Shown: in pieces, positions 1 to 11,020 of the stretch | How positions within the stretch are numbered: the stretch's first letter is position 1 | How the letters are laid out: each line of letters opens with the position of its first letter | Assembly (NCBI GenBank): GCA_015832175.1 | Contig: WJXW01000001.1 | Span: 1,426,001-1,490,000, forward strand | From: Paraphaeosphaeria minitans | Taxonomy: Eukaryota; Ascomycota; Dothideomycetes; Pleosporales; Didymosphaeriaceae | Length of the DNA: 64,000 nucleotides | Direction of reading: 5' to 3' | Made by a program: the position numbers and the translations under genes | The notes under the pieces: generated by a model | Database searches by the model: none | What the model was told of the DNA's origin: nothing | What the model saw: the letters and a program-made list of their open reading frames with translations, nothing else

Positions 1-841
1 GCAACGCTCCAGCATGGCAACGACGAGCAAAGCTGAGCGGGGGTTGGTTCGGCGGGCGCGGGCGCACGGGAAATGCGCAGGACGTACCAATGTCGCCGAG
101 ATGCCCGGGTAGCCGACGAGGAAGTTGCTGTTTGGCGGTCCTGAGACACGCACAAAGGCCGACATGGCTGCTCAGGGTGACGGGGCGTCACCGCATGGGA
201 GAGGCGCGTGTGGGCTGTCGCAGCGAGGCGCCGGCTGGGTCGCGCTCGAGGAGCTCCAAGCTGGAGCGTGGGCGAGAGGACGTGCAGCCAGACGGCGTGG
301 AGTGCGTGCCTAGCCTGCGGCGGGATCGGTGGGGTCGACGAGCGAGAAGCACTGGCTGAGCTTCGCCAGCAGCGGGCGGGGCAGCTGGCAGGACCACGGC
401 GGTGCGATGGCCGGGCGCGCGACGGGGCAGGACGGGGCAGGACAGGACAGGACGGGGCAGGGCAGGGCAAGGCGGGAGAGCAGCGCGCGCTGTGCGTATG
501 GATGTGCGATATGGGCGAGGGTGCGGGTTGCAGCTGAGGCAGGGCTGCTGTGAAGCGGGCGGCCGAGTGCTTGCTGCGATTGGTCCGCCGTCCAAGATGC
601 GATGCTGTCGGCTGTCGTCCTGCGCTGGCGATGGATGAATGCGGCGACAATGGAATCGCAAGGCGACGGGCGCAGTGGCGACGTAGCGCGGCTGGGAGCG
701 TGGACTGAGTGAGCAGCGGCCGTCACGGCATTCACCACAGCCTTCTTGGGGAGGGGGGGGCCTTGAGCTTCGCGCGAATCGCCTCCTCACCCGCCTCCTC
801 TTCTGCCTGTCGCCAAAGGATGCGCTTTCAGCTGCACCACC
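1..841. other. GC-rich gene-free stretch before cyp10
   Basis: I see no convincing gene here. The long minus-strand open frame crossing it is antisense to cyp10, shows no recognisable domain and runs through low-complexity sequence. The stretch contains a purine-rich direct repeat at about 421-472 and probably includes the promoter and leader of the cyclophilin gene that starts at 842. Confidence 0.5.
421..472. repeat. GGGGCAGGAC/GGACA short tandem repeat
   Basis: An irregular tandem array of GGGGCAGGAC, GGACA and GGGCA units makes about 50 bases of almost pure G/A/C sequence. It translates into low-complexity open frames on both strands that should not be taken as genes. Confidence 0.75.
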
Positions 842-1537
842 ATGTCTGTCACCGTAAGTGCCCTCCAGCCTCTCTTCGACCCTCGCGTATCCCCGCCTTC
901 CGTCCGTACAGGCGCGCGCCTGGGCGCAATTCTCCGATGGCCACGGCGTCATCGACACCCAGACGCCGCGCGGATCCATCTCTGGCAGCCTTGACAAGCC
1001 CCGCTGCCATGTCTCGCCAATGTCCAGGCTTTGTGCTGACCCCCCTCGTAGCTTCATACCACGCGCGGCGATATCAAGCTCGAGATCTTCTGCGAAGCCG
1101 TACCCAAGACGGCCGAAAACTTTCTCGCCCTCTGCGCCTCTGGCTTCTACAATGGCAGCCCCTTCCACCGCATGATCCCCAGCTTCATGGTGCAGGCCGG
1201 CTCTCCCGCCTCTGATCCCAAATCCAAGACCTCTACATCCATCTACGACACCGTCGACCATCTTTTCGAAGACGAGGTCCGTCCCGCCCTGCGACACAAT
1301 GCGAGGGGAATCGTGAGCATGGCGAACAAGGGCCCCAATTCAAACGGGAGCCAGTTCTTCATCACCTTTGCGCCCGCGCCCCACCTCGATGGCAAGAACA
1401 CGGTGTTTGGCAAAGTCCTCGAAGGCGAAGAGGTCCTGGACGAGCTCGAGATGCTGCAGGTGGACAGGAAATCTCGGCCAAAGGAGCGGGTGGAAATCAA
1501 CAATGTCACCATGCATGCCAATCCTTTGGCTGGATGA
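842..1537 (+). CDS. cyp10: Peptidyl-prolyl cis-trans isomerase, PPIL3-type cyclophilin
   Basis: A small single-domain cyclophilin that interconverts cis and trans proline peptide bonds. The PPIL3 branch is associated with the spliceosome in other eukaryotes. Exons are 842-853 and 1052-1537, giving 165 residues. The first exon is only 12 nt and encodes MSVT; the 198-nt intron runs from GTAAGT to TAG, and the second exon resumes with LHTTRGDIK, which is the expected PPIL3 N-terminus. The signatures FHRMIPSFMVQ, NGSQFFITF and HLDGKNTVFGKV are present, including the catalytic Arg of FHR and the QFFIT strand. The end HANPLAG matches the family. The length equals that of animal PPIL3 (about 161). 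It converges with ZPR1, with 163 bp between the stops. The tiny first exon is why the start is easy to miss. Confidence 0.93.
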
Positions 1538-1700
1538 GAAAGGGATCTGCAAAGACTTCGGGACGGGGCACAGTGAACGTTCAAGCACGACTGGTGGGCC
1601 GTAAAACAGGTCGTGAAAATGCTCAATAACGGCGGGCGACGCCTTGGTATCTACAGAGACTAAAGACGAAATACGAGTTGAGGAGAACCAGGAACCAGCA

Positions 1701-3264
1701 TTATGCACCATGTTTTGCCTCGCCATTGGTCGTCGCACCGTTCGCTGTTGGCTGGTCGTCCGCATACGCCTCTGTGTTCATGTCCCTGAGGCCGAGTTCC
1801 TCTTCCTCTTCCTCTGTCCGCTCGTAATCTTCGACCTTCATCTGAGAATCGGGGGCCGGGGCGGCAAAGCTCTGTACATAACTGCTTGCAAGTGGGTCTG
1901 AGAGGATGCAGGTGAACTTGATCTCGCCGTTGATGGCGGACGACAGCTGGCCAAAGAAGTCATCCCACTTGGTCTTGGCCACTGAGTCCATGGAGTCACC
2001 GCCCTCTCCGATGTCGAAGATGGAAGACCGCAGGTCATCACGAACTTGGGTGAGGAGACCTTCGATAGTGGTGAACCGGCCTCCCAGTGTTCCAGCCTCA
2101 ACACTGAGGTTGAGTTCTGGGCAGGATAAGGCGCACGACTCCGCCTTGAGAATGTCTCGGGAGAGGTCTTCCTTGGTGTCGACAGACAAGGTGATGCGAC
2201 GGCCCTTCTCCGGTACTTCACCTCCGGTCTTGACCTCGTTGCTTCGGTCTGTGTTTTGTTAGCAAGTGTTAGGAAATGTATTGAGGCCAACTTACATCCG
2301 CAATGTTCGCAGACTGTGCTCATTAGCACAACTTGCTTGAAGTGTGGAATGTTGACCATTTTCATATTCGTTGTGCAAGGATTGGTACATCCCGGGCAGC
2401 TTGCAGGGAACGAGTACACCTCGTTTTCTTGAATTTCACCCTCGTCGACGTTGTTGACCATAGGTCCCTGCGGCATTCTAGGATACATTTGGTCGGCGTG
2501 GTACTCGGGGCGTATCTCTGTAGGCGGCGCATCGCCAGAAGAGCCCAAGCCGAGCGCTGCGTTCTGGTCGGGGCTTCGTGGGTATTCGTGGCGGAAGTAC
2601 TTCGCTGATGTGTCTTGTGTCGAAGGCTCGATAGACGAGTTACCCGCAGGGTCGTCAACTGTGATCTTGAACGGTGTCTTCTTGCCTGCCGCCATCTCCT
2701 TCAGCGTCTCGATCACGCCCTGGATCTTCTCGTAGACTTCGGGCATAACTTCCTTTCTCTCGTTCTGCTTCTGCTCGAGGTCTTCCGCAACCATAGACAA
2801 GACTCCCTCCACATTTGTAAGCTGTCCTCGCCCAGGCGGTATTTCCAGGTCGATATCCTCTACACGAAACACCGCGGTGTCGCTTTTAACAATCTGGCGG
2901 CTCAGATCCGCTGCGCTCTCAATTTTCAGTGTGATCTTGATTCCTCGCTGTTGGATCTCGCCGGCCGGTTGCACCTCAGCGTTCTTCCAACCACATTCTG
3001 GACACGCGGATGACATGAGAACGATCTCGCGGAAGAAAGGAATCTTGGTCAAGAGAAGTCGCGTGGATGCCTATGCATAATCAGTTTGGTTCCCGATATG
3101 TTCTTTGTGTACCATACGTTCTCTGAGTGACAGTTCATGCACAACGTCTCAGGTATCTCATCCACAATCCTAGTGCCATCCACATCGTCGTCTCGTGCGC
3201 TCGCCTCCGCCACCTTCCGACCCATATCCTCGAACAAATCTTTTGCAAGACTTTGCTGTGCCAT
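1701..3264 (-). CDS. ZPR1: Zinc finger protein ZPR1
   Basis: ZPR1 is a conserved essential protein that binds translation elongation factor 1A, acts as its folding chaperone and moves to the nucleus on growth signals. Exons in reading order are 3264-3118, 3070-2296 and 2248-1701; both introns are 47 nt. The product is 489 residues. It carries the duplicated architecture of the family: zinc finger 1 (CMNC at residues 42-45, then CPEC), an alpha-helical/beta domain, zinc finger 2 (CPGC then CEHCGYRSNEVK) and a second copy of the domain, ending in an acidic Glu-rich tail. Splicing restores TRLLLTKIPFFREIV and YRSNEVKTGGEV, both hallmarks of ZPR1. The gene lies downstream of, and in the same orientation as, the RNase P/MRP-type subunit gene. 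Confidence 0.95.
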
Positions 3265-3579
3265 CCTGAGTGTATTTTCCGATATCCTAAAAACAATGGT
3301 TGTCTCTAAAGATTTTCGACGTCGTCGTGGCGGTGTTGGATTTTTGGGCCTGGGCTGTGACGAAATGCGAAAGTTTTTGAGCCCCGCGGTGTCATGGCGG
3401 GGTCTTCTAGCGCGCTCTGGTATGTTCCCTGCAGCAGCGAAAGTCAGATCCCTGTCGCTTTCAGCCCTATACCATCCCAAGCTTCGAAATGGCCGAACCC
3501 TGACGGTGTCCTTTCGCGTATCGCATGCCATACAAATGTTCGAGTACTCTAGCAAGTGCGTTTGTTGGATGCACAGATC
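3265..3579. other. Short intergenic, ZPR1 promoter
   Basis: This 315-bp spacer lies between the stop of the Rpr2-like gene and the ZPR1 start, both on the minus strand. It must hold the terminator of one and the promoter of the other. I see no ORF or RNA gene in it. Confidence 0.5.
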
Positions 3580-4170
3580 TCATTGCATGAAGTCCATTAG
3601 GTCGAGTCCGAGTCCACCCTGTCCAGAGCTTTGGCTTTTGTTTTTCTCGAGCATGGCCTGCAGACCGCCTTTGCGAGACTTCTTCCTCTGCTTGCTCGTC
3701 GCATTCGCTGACTTGTTGACTTTATCTTGATCCTGCACGGTCGCCTTGTATACGTCGGGGGGCTTCGTAGCCTCAGCCTCTGTACGAATAGGCTTCGAAG
3801 AAACATGTTTGCGGGCCCTAGACCGCAGAGCCTGAACTGATTTCCGGTCACATCTTAAGCATGTGGACACGAGCGTCTTCCCCGGAAGCGTTGCGAGCGT
3901 TGGTGCTTGTTTATGCGCTCTGGTATGACGAGACGGATGGGAAAGAGAAGCTGACCATCCTGGAAGTAAGATGTTACCGCAAGCACCGCACACTTCGCGC
4001 CGCAGTGTGTCCCACTCCTTCTTCGCGTGCTGTAGGTCGTCCTCGGCGCCAATGACAGATCGGATATAGTTTGATGAAAGAGCAGCTGATACAGTTGGCG
4101 CAGACGTAGTAAGCTGATATGCTGCCTGTTTCAGGAATCTTAATCGAGCTTCGGACGCATCGACAGCCAT
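3580..4170 (-). CDS. RNase P/MRP subunit, Rpr2/Rpp21/SNM1 family
   Basis: A single-exon gene for 196 residues. The family proteins are zinc-binding protein subunits of nuclear RNase P (tRNA 5' maturation) or RNase MRP (rRNA processing). The N-terminal half is helical (residues about 1-60, ARLRFLKQAAYQL...). It is followed by the paired cysteines of the Rpr2 zinc fold: C-x2-C in VCGACGN and C-x2-C in STCLRCDRK, spaced by about 40 residues. The C-terminal third is Lys/Ser-rich and probably disordered, as is common in fungal members. The family call rests on the Cys pattern, the helical N-terminus and size. I cannot separate the Snm1 (MRP) from the Rpr2/Rpp21 (P) branch. It is divergent from DBR1 with 238 bp between the start codons, so two RNA-processing genes share one promoter region. 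Confidence 0.75.
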   Translation of the reverse strand: MAVDASEARLRFLKQAAYQLTTSAPTVSAALSSNYIRSVIGAEDDLQHAKKEWDTLRREVCGACGNILLPGWSASLSHPSRHTRAHKQAPTLATLPGKTLVSTCLRCDRKSVQALRSRARKHVSSKPIRTEAEATKPPDVYKATVQDQDKVNKSANATSKQRKKSRKGGLQAMLEKNKSQSSGQGGLGLDLMDFMQ

Positions 4171-4408
4171 GATTTTGTCAGTGTAGAGCTTGGCCGAAAA
4201 CCGAGATGGACCTTTGAACTTTTGATTATCGATAACGTAATCACATGATCGGCTAGCGTACTCGAAAGCGCGGTCAGACCCTTGGCACCTTCACTCTCAC
4301 TGCAGCAGGTAAGTCGCAATCGTCTTGGGAAAGTCATTTGAGCGTGTTCTACTTCTGTATCCAGTCGGCATATCCTCACCGCCTGAATCATCTCGCCAAA
4401 CCGCCAAT
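4171..4408. promoter_or_regulatory. Shared divergent promoter, Rpr2-like / DBR1
   Basis: A 238-bp head-to-head spacer between two RNA-processing genes. It has no ORF of its own that I trust. The short distance means that core promoter elements and both 5' leaders must lie here. I did not identify a clear TATA box. Confidence 0.55.
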
Positions 4409-6119
4409 ATGGCAGCACTGACCCAAGTGGCAGATACTGGCCTGCGCATAGCTGTTGAAGGTTGTGGTCACGGGACATTGCACGAGATCTACGCATCCGT
4501 CAAGAAATCCTGCGAGCTGAAAGGATGGCCTGGTGTCGACTTGCTCATAATTGGAGGCGACTTTCAGGTAGGGCACACCGTCAGAGCTTCGAATTTTGCT
4601 GACCTTGTAGGCCGTTCGAAATGCCTACGATCTGAAGGCTGTCTCGATGCCAGAGAAGTACCACGCGATGCATGACTTCCATGAGTACTACTCGGGTGCA
4701 CGAATCGCTCCTTATCTCACCATCTTCATTGGTGGCAACCACGAAGCCAGCAACTACATGTGGGAGCTGTACTACGGTGGCTGGGCTGCGCCTAACATCT
4801 ATTACATGGGCGCGGCCAACGTCGTCCGAATCGGACCTCTTCGAATCGCTGGCCTTTCCGGAATTTGGAAAGGGTACAACTACCGGAAACCACACCACGA
4901 ACGTCTGCCGTACAACAATGACGACGTAAGAAGCATTTACCACGTCAGGGAGCTGGATACCCGCAAGCTCCTCCAACTCCGCAGTCAAGTCGATATTGGA
5001 CTGAGTCACGATTGGCCAAAAGGTATGGAATGGAAAGGCAACTATAGACAGCTCTTTCGGTTCAAGCCATACTTTGAACAGGATGCCAAAGATGGGCAGC
5101 TAGGAAGTGTAGCAGCAACAGCAGTGCTCGAGCGGTTGCGTCCGCCACATTGGTTCAGCGCTCACATGCACGCTAGGTTTACAGCCCTGTGGGAACACGG
5201 AGATTCGCTCGGTCCTCCAGCATCCGAGTCCATGGAAACCACTGCCCCGGTCACGGCCAATGAGGACGAGGTCGAGCTAGACATCGATGATATACCTGTC
5301 ATTGAGGCCCCCAAGAACGATGCTGAGATTGATCTTGACTTGGATGAGGAGGAAGGGCTGAGCAATTTAGCACCAAAGGACGAGCAAGTCGTCGATGCGG
5401 ACGCCCAAGACAAGCCTGACGACATCCGGAGCCTCTTGCCGGAATCTTTTGCGCGCCCATCCACGTCAAACTTTGATCAACCTCCTACTCTACCATTTCC
5501 GCAGGATATATCAAACAAAACTACAAAGTTTCTAGCACTCGACAAGTGCTTACCGGGAAGACATTTTCTACAACTGCTGGAAATAGCTCCTCACGCGCCG
5601 GGCGACTACGAACGACCCCTCAAGCTGGAGTACGACCCAGAGTGGCTTGCAATCACTCGGGTTTTTGCGGAAGAGTTGCAGCTGGGTAATCCCGATGTTC
5701 GTGTACCCCAGGACAAAGGAGATGTCTACTACAGACCGTTGATCGAGAAGGAACTGGCTTGGGTAGATGAGCACGTCATCAAGCCTGGCAAGACGGCAAT
5801 TCCAGAAGATTTCGTGCAGAGCGCACCGGTCTATGAGCCAGCAACAGAAATTCAAGTTGCAGGAGGACCAGAGGAATATTCCAACCCACACACCCAAGCA
5901 TTCTGCGATCTTCTTCAGATTCCAAATGCTTTCCACGCAACAGATGAAGAGAGGGCACAAATGATGAAACAGGGTCCTAGGCCGGACTCCGCACGGCCCG
6001 ACAGACGTGGTGGACACAGAGGGTGGGGTACCAGGGGACGCGGTCAGGGACGCGGTCAGGGCCGTGGAAGAGGTGGATCCAGCGCCAACCGTGGTCGAGG
6101 ACGTGGTCGCGCTCGGTAG
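4409..6119 (+). CDS. DBR1: RNA lariat debranching enzyme
   Basis: DBR1 cuts the 2'-5' bond of excised intron lariats in the nucleus so that the introns can be degraded. Exons are 4409-4567 and 4611-6119 with a 43-nt intron (GTAGGG...TGTAG), giving 555 residues. The metallophosphoesterase motifs appear in order: GCGHG (residues 18-22, with the Cys characteristic of Dbr1), GGDFQ at the end of exon 1, GGNHE, SHDWP and HMHA. The lariat-recognition segment (YYGGWAAPNIYYMG) and the C-terminal Dbr1 domain (about residues 300-440) follow, separated from the catalytic core by an acidic linker. The last 45 residues form an RGG/RGRGQ tail, longer and more regular than I expect for this enzyme. Its start is supported by the Dbr1-like RIAVEGCGHG segment. 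Confidence 0.95.
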
Positions 6120-7664
6120 CGAGGAAGCCAGTAGGGACCGGTGCAAAGTTTATGACTCAGTGTATACGTCCGCGAGACGATGTGTTAGGAAACCATCCCG
6201 GTGAAGCGTGTACACCATTAGGACAGATGTTCAGCGAAAGATACCACAACTGGTGATCGTTTCCCAGTGTAGGTACCAGTAACCATTTCGCCAACCTTTC
6301 CGAATTCGTGATGTCCATGCATGTTGACATGAAAACGAATGTGCGGTGATGGGCGATAGGTACAGAATAGCAACCCACATAGCGGACCTTGACCTGACGC
6401 AGGCTAAGGTGGTCCTTGCGTACGGGTAATAGTGGCTCAAGGGTTCGGATGTAGGGAGTTCGGAACAGTAGATAATAAGATCACTGCAAAGGTAAACAGC
6501 AGTCGGACTGCACGATGATATCAATCAGGATGAGGAATGTGAAGAGCCGGCCCAGAAATTGGGACCGGTCGAGGGCCCTCATTAGCTGGAAGGGCAAGCG
6601 CGAGTATTGGAAAAAACGGGTTGGGAAGTTTGTTAAGCCAAGAAGGGCATCGTGAGAGCGCCTACGTCATTGGCTGTGGAGACAACAGAGCACAGTCGCA
6701 CGCACACACAGCAGCGGCGAGTTGTTCAGGTGGCAGTGGTTCAATCGTGGTGAGTGGTGAGTGTACGTGGCTCCCTGGTGGATGAGTGTACGTGTTGTGT
6801 TCGCGGACTCATAGTGTTCAGGTGATATAGACGGCATTTCGGGGCGGGAAGCTGTCGCGCGGTGGCTGATCGCGCTGATCTTGTGGCAGGTTTACACAGC
6901 CAGTTGCGCGTCCGACAGAATATGGTGGCAAAAGGCGTTGCGACCCGACCTCGGTGCGCGCGCTGAGATGACAGTGCAGCGTAGCAAAGTCCGTTGCTCG
7001 CCTGAGGTCACAATCAGGTGGGTTGCCTTCGTCATGCCGTCCGCGCTGTCAGCATTGTGGGTTCTATTTTGGACGGGCCGCACTCTGGGACGGGACAGCG
7101 CATTCATTCCCTCTGCTTCTACCTGCCGCAGTGCCGCGTGCTCTGGGTTGCGGGCTTGCGAGACGTCTAGAAGCACCTTCGTCGTCATCCTGGGCGCTCA
7201 GGCATTCGAGACTGGTCGCGATCGGCGCAAAAGCATCTCCAAATGCAATCCTTGCAATGCAGCCCGCGTGTGAATGTTTCTGTCCGCGTGCTCCTCCTCG
7301 CACCTTATTAAAAGTCAGTCTATTGCCCCTGCGTTTCTGGGTCTCATGGCGTTACTCCCTTTACTCAAACCACCCCTCTAAGCATTCCATTCGTCTAGCC
7401 CTCTCAGATCGACTAGTCGTGCCCTTTCCACCCCTGCGTCGTCGCACTATTTACGTTCGAACATATATCGTCGCCCGAGTCTGGACCGTTGTCGCGTGGT
7501 TGAACGGTCTCACAGCAGTAACCGTGCCGATCTCTTCGGTCACACATATTATATACCTGGCCTTAACCTCCCGAGTGTAATATACTTATCTGACCGACTC
7601 TCTCCTACTCCACACCTTCGATATCCGACATCGATATTCTTACCTTTGCACACCTACATTCACC
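6120..7664. other. 1.5-kb gap before the small Ser-rich gene
   Basis: The first part holds the DBR1 3' end. The last 350 bases (about 7310-7664) are pyrimidine-rich with many TCTC, CCTCT and CATTC stretches, typical of a long fungal promoter/5' leader for the gene at 7665. The open frames in between have no codon bias or domain that I recognise. Confidence 0.5.
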
Positions 7665-7934
7665 ATGACGTCCACCAAGTTCATCGAGATCCTGGAGCCT
7701 GCCCAGGCACCAACCTACACACACCCTCACCTCAATGTCTCTCTAAACGACATCCTCAACGAAGGCCGCGAACGATCTGCTTCTCAGTCCTCTGAATCAT
7801 CCCAAAGTCAAGGCCAGCAATCCTCAGGCAGCACCAGCCCGAAATCACCCACGGACGAAAGCAAATCCAGCAGCTTCCGGCGCCGGGCTTTCACCCTCGG
7901 AAGCAAAAAAGGACGCCGAACTTCCGCGTCTTGA
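7665..7934 (+). CDS. Small Ser-rich basic-tailed protein, function unknown
   Basis: A single-exon ORF of 89 residues that I do not recognise. The start has a good fungal context (CACCATGACG). Residues 1-35 (MTSTKFIEILEPAQAP...) look structured, with a short helix NDILNEGRE. Residues about 37-70 are Ser/Gln-rich and low complexity. The C-terminus is basic (SFRRRAFTLGSKKGRRTSAS) and contains basophilic-kinase-like sites, RRAFT and RRTS. A long CT-rich leader precedes it, which favours a real, well-expressed gene. It could be a small regulatory phosphoprotein, but that is inference only. Confidence 0.6.
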   Translation: MTSTKFIEILEPAQAPTYTHPHLNVSLNDILNEGRERSASQSSESSQSQGQQSSGSTSPKSPTDESKSSSFRRRAFTLGSKKGRRTSAS

Positions 7935-9026
7935 GTTGTGCCCATCCCGTCCGCCAAGTATTGCAGCTTTCAAGCTACATTGATACCGTACCCCTACACC
8001 TACCCGATCACGACCAAGCGTTGGAAGTGTTCAACACGACCCACGAATGTACGAGCAGTCCGTCAACAGACGTTATTGTCGACGGCACTGAGGCGCAATG
8101 CGCCTCTCCCCAGCATCTTTACCGTTCGCCCGGCCCACTTTCGCCACGCCCCCAACATCGTGTCGCGTGGCGATGCCGTGTGACCACTTCATCTCACCCC
8201 GGATACGAGTACTACTCTTATTCCATTGGACATTGTTTACGGCCGAAAGAGTTGAAAAGCCATGTTGACAGAACGTATGGCGTTGAAGCGAATGTGAGCT
8301 CGAAATTAGCGGGCGATGCATCGAAGCAGTCAAAAGGTGGCTATGTCCACTGCATGTATTCGTGCGACCTTAATTCCAATAATCATCAGAATTCCTGACT
8401 CAGTATATCTACCCAAGTGTGCAAAAGTATCGTGATAAAACAATTGCGAAGACTGTCCCGTCGTCTTGGGTGCATGCGATACTTTGTCACTAGGCAGCAG
8501 CGATCTATGAACCACAATCGAGGTCTGCGATCGGGACCGCAGTCTGCACGAGCACAGATCCCATTCGCTTGCGGCATCGACATGTCCCATGTGTCACAGT
8601 GCAGGTAGAAGTCCAGACCTCCGCACAATGCAAGGGCGGTGCTTCCCACACTATGCATGCTGTACCCAGCCCACACTATTGACACGCAACCCAAAATTTG
8701 CCGAAAACTCGCTGTTACGTCAGCATTCAACGAGACTGTTACAAAGTTGAGTGGGATAGCGGGACGAAGCAAGGGCTATTCGTTGAGTGTGTCAAGGGTG
8801 GCGGTTTTGCTGGTCCGGGACACAACGTTCCGCACCGCAGAATACAATCACATAAGTAATACTTGCGTATGAAGGCGACACAAGCCTGGAAGACATACCA
8901 AATGATGTATCTTATTCAGTCCACGCAGAAGGCATAGGCCCGCTGCGCTATGATTAACACCGTGGTATCCGCATAATCTTTCGTTTAATCGTCTATCCGT
9001 CCGCGACCAGATTCACTGTAGCACGC
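7935..9026. other. Intergenic, nothing recognised
   Basis: About 1.1 kb between the small Ser-rich gene and the 3' end of TMA7. Open frames on both strands are short and share no features with known proteins. It presumably holds the 3' ends of the two converging genes. Confidence 0.5.
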
Positions 9027-9405
9027 TCACTTCTTCTTGCCAGACTTCTTGATGCCCTGGCCGCCGGTGTTCAGAGGGCCCTTTCCGCCAGCCTTCTTGG
9101 CTAGCTCCTCGCGTGCCTTCTTGTCTATGGTATCGTCAGCCCCGCTCTTCCTGCGCTGCACACGGCGCGCTGGCTCTGCGAGTCGTCGAGAGCTGCGTGG
9201 GTTCGTTGCTACGCACCGGCTTGCTGCTTTGCAAGATAGGCCTTGTCGTCCTCGTCGAGCTCCTTTTTCGCAGCCTTGGGCTTCTTATTGTGGATGGGGT
9301 TGGTACCGGCTGTTGCGTGTGTCAGTTACAGCAGGCAAGGATGTGGGCGGATGCAAAAGTGTGCGCGCGAGTCGGCGGGACCTTACCTCCTTGTCCTGAA
9401 GGCAT
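9027..9405 (-). CDS. TMA7: Translation machinery-associated protein 7
   Basis: TMA7 is a tiny ribosome-associated protein. Exons in reading order are 9405-9387, 9309-9217 and 9124-9027, giving 69 residues. The spliced product begins MPSGQGAGTNPIHNKKPK, contains the acidic-basic core KELDEDDKAYLAKQQADKKAREELAKKA and ends GKGPLNTGGQGIKKSGKK. That ending is the family signature shared with human TMA7/CCDC72. All three junctions keep phase with GT-AG borders. No exon is long enough to stand out as an ORF, so the gene is invisible without splicing. Length matches the family (about 64). Confidence 0.93.
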
Positions 9406-11020
9406 GTTGGCGGTGGTGCAAGTCGCGGGTGGTGCTCGTGAAGGCGAAAAGTCCGGTGGGGTTTTGCTTGGGCGACGCTGAGGGCTAAGCGCTTGTCTCA
9501 GTCTCGAGCGGGCAAGTGGGGTGTGGCGGTGTGGCGGTGTGGCGGTGTGGCGGTGTGCCCGGGTAAAAGTGGCGCGCACCCAACGCTCGAGGAGACATGG
9601 ATCTTTACGTACCCACCACCACGATCTGTTCGGAAAGATCCCTCAATCCACAGTAATTGTATCTTGTTGGTCCGTTCCTTCTGTTTTCCTCACCGTAAGC
9701 GTAGGCACGAGTCACGACGAGACGCTGCGTGGTAGCCGTTGACTACCCTCAGTCACTCCTGGAGCTGCCATTATCACCAGGCCTGAGTTCGGTTACGCTA
9801 CATGGTACATACTCCATGGTCGCATGGCTCGTACTTGCAGTACTTGTTCGGACTTATCATGCGAGCGTTCTACCAACACCGCTCTGCACCCCCCCCCCCC
9901 GCCATCATGCAGTCTGCTACTGAGAGAGCTCTCTGAGCAAGCATGCGGCGCATGATCACACCCTCAGCTTTCTCAGGGACGGCGCTAGCATAACGTGTCT
10001 GCCAAGCCCATCCGCATTGCAAGACGGCCTTGTCAGGACTGAGATGACTCTAGTCTGCTACCAGGCCAGCTCATTTCCTACCATTTCGTCTTCCTTTCTT
10101 GTCTGGAATTAGAGGACTCTATCCAGCGCGTGCCTGGGCGAGGCGGGAAGCCTTCTGGAAAATTCACGCCGAATGCTAGGTAGATCATATCAGGCCACCC
10201 TGGGTGATAGCTGCCGTGTCAAACAAATCGCGACTTCTCAGCTGCTTCTCAAAGAATTGAAACGAGCTGACCCTGAGTGCGAGATTGCGCCATCTAGATG
10301 CGTATGAAGCGCCTCCGACCTTCGCCCTCGACTCGACCGAAAATGTATATAGCAAGCACGGTGGCAGGATTATCCGAGGACACGGGCGACTCACCGGGCA
10401 TGAGGCTGCGAGACAAGAATGAAAAAGCTTTGGCGTGCCGCTTCACATTCGTGTCAAAGCTTGTGACCTTTTTTCAGCGGGAGGATCTTAACTCAATCCA
10501 GGCATTTCTCCACACGCCCCCAAACCCCCAAGCCGCTATACCATCCACTTAAAGCTCGCCTCAAGGGAACTAACCATAAACAACATCGACTTCTATCGTC
10601 TCGGTTTCGTCTCATTCGCGGGAAAATATATTCCGCGGCTCCTCAGGGTGCGATGTTTTCGATCAACGCCCCCAAACTGAAGATGCGGAGGCCCACAGAG
10701 GCCCCAGAGCGCCCCAGATTCTCCTGTAGCGCAATAGAGTCGTGCCTGGACGCGGCACGCTCGTGGATTAGAGGTGAACAACCCGCTGATTCGTGTAAAA
10801 TTGATAAGCCACGTGCACGGCTATATCAGAGGCTGGGTAGGTTTTGCGAACCCTCGCCTTAGGATCATGCATTGACTCCGCTTGTGGATACCTATTATAA
10901 GTATGCGAGGGCGCTCTGCATGCTCCGACTGTCTTCTGACAGCACCGCTCTGCGTCCTCCTCGTTTCGTTTCAAAAGGCTGTCGTTTGTCAAGAGGTGTT
11001 CCGAGCCTAACTTGCCCACA
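9406..11020. other. 1.6-kb divergent gap, TMA7 / MFS transporter
   Basis: No gene seen. It holds an 8-bp tandem repeat at 9521-9557, a C-tract at about 9890-9901 and, close to the transporter, CT-rich sequence consistent with its leader. Promoters of TMA7 (left) and the transporter (right) must lie here. Confidence 0.5.
9521..9557. repeat. GTGTGGCG octamer repeat
   Basis: Between four and five perfect head-to-tail copies of the octamer GTGTGGCG, about 115 bp upstream of the TMA7 start codon. Confidence 0.85.

Noticed and set aside
188..1297. A 369-codon minus-strand open frame antisense to cyp10
   Set aside because: It is Arg/Pro-rich, crosses a purine-rich tandem repeat and the cyp10 exon, shows no domain, and its composition is that of a GC-rich shadow frame.
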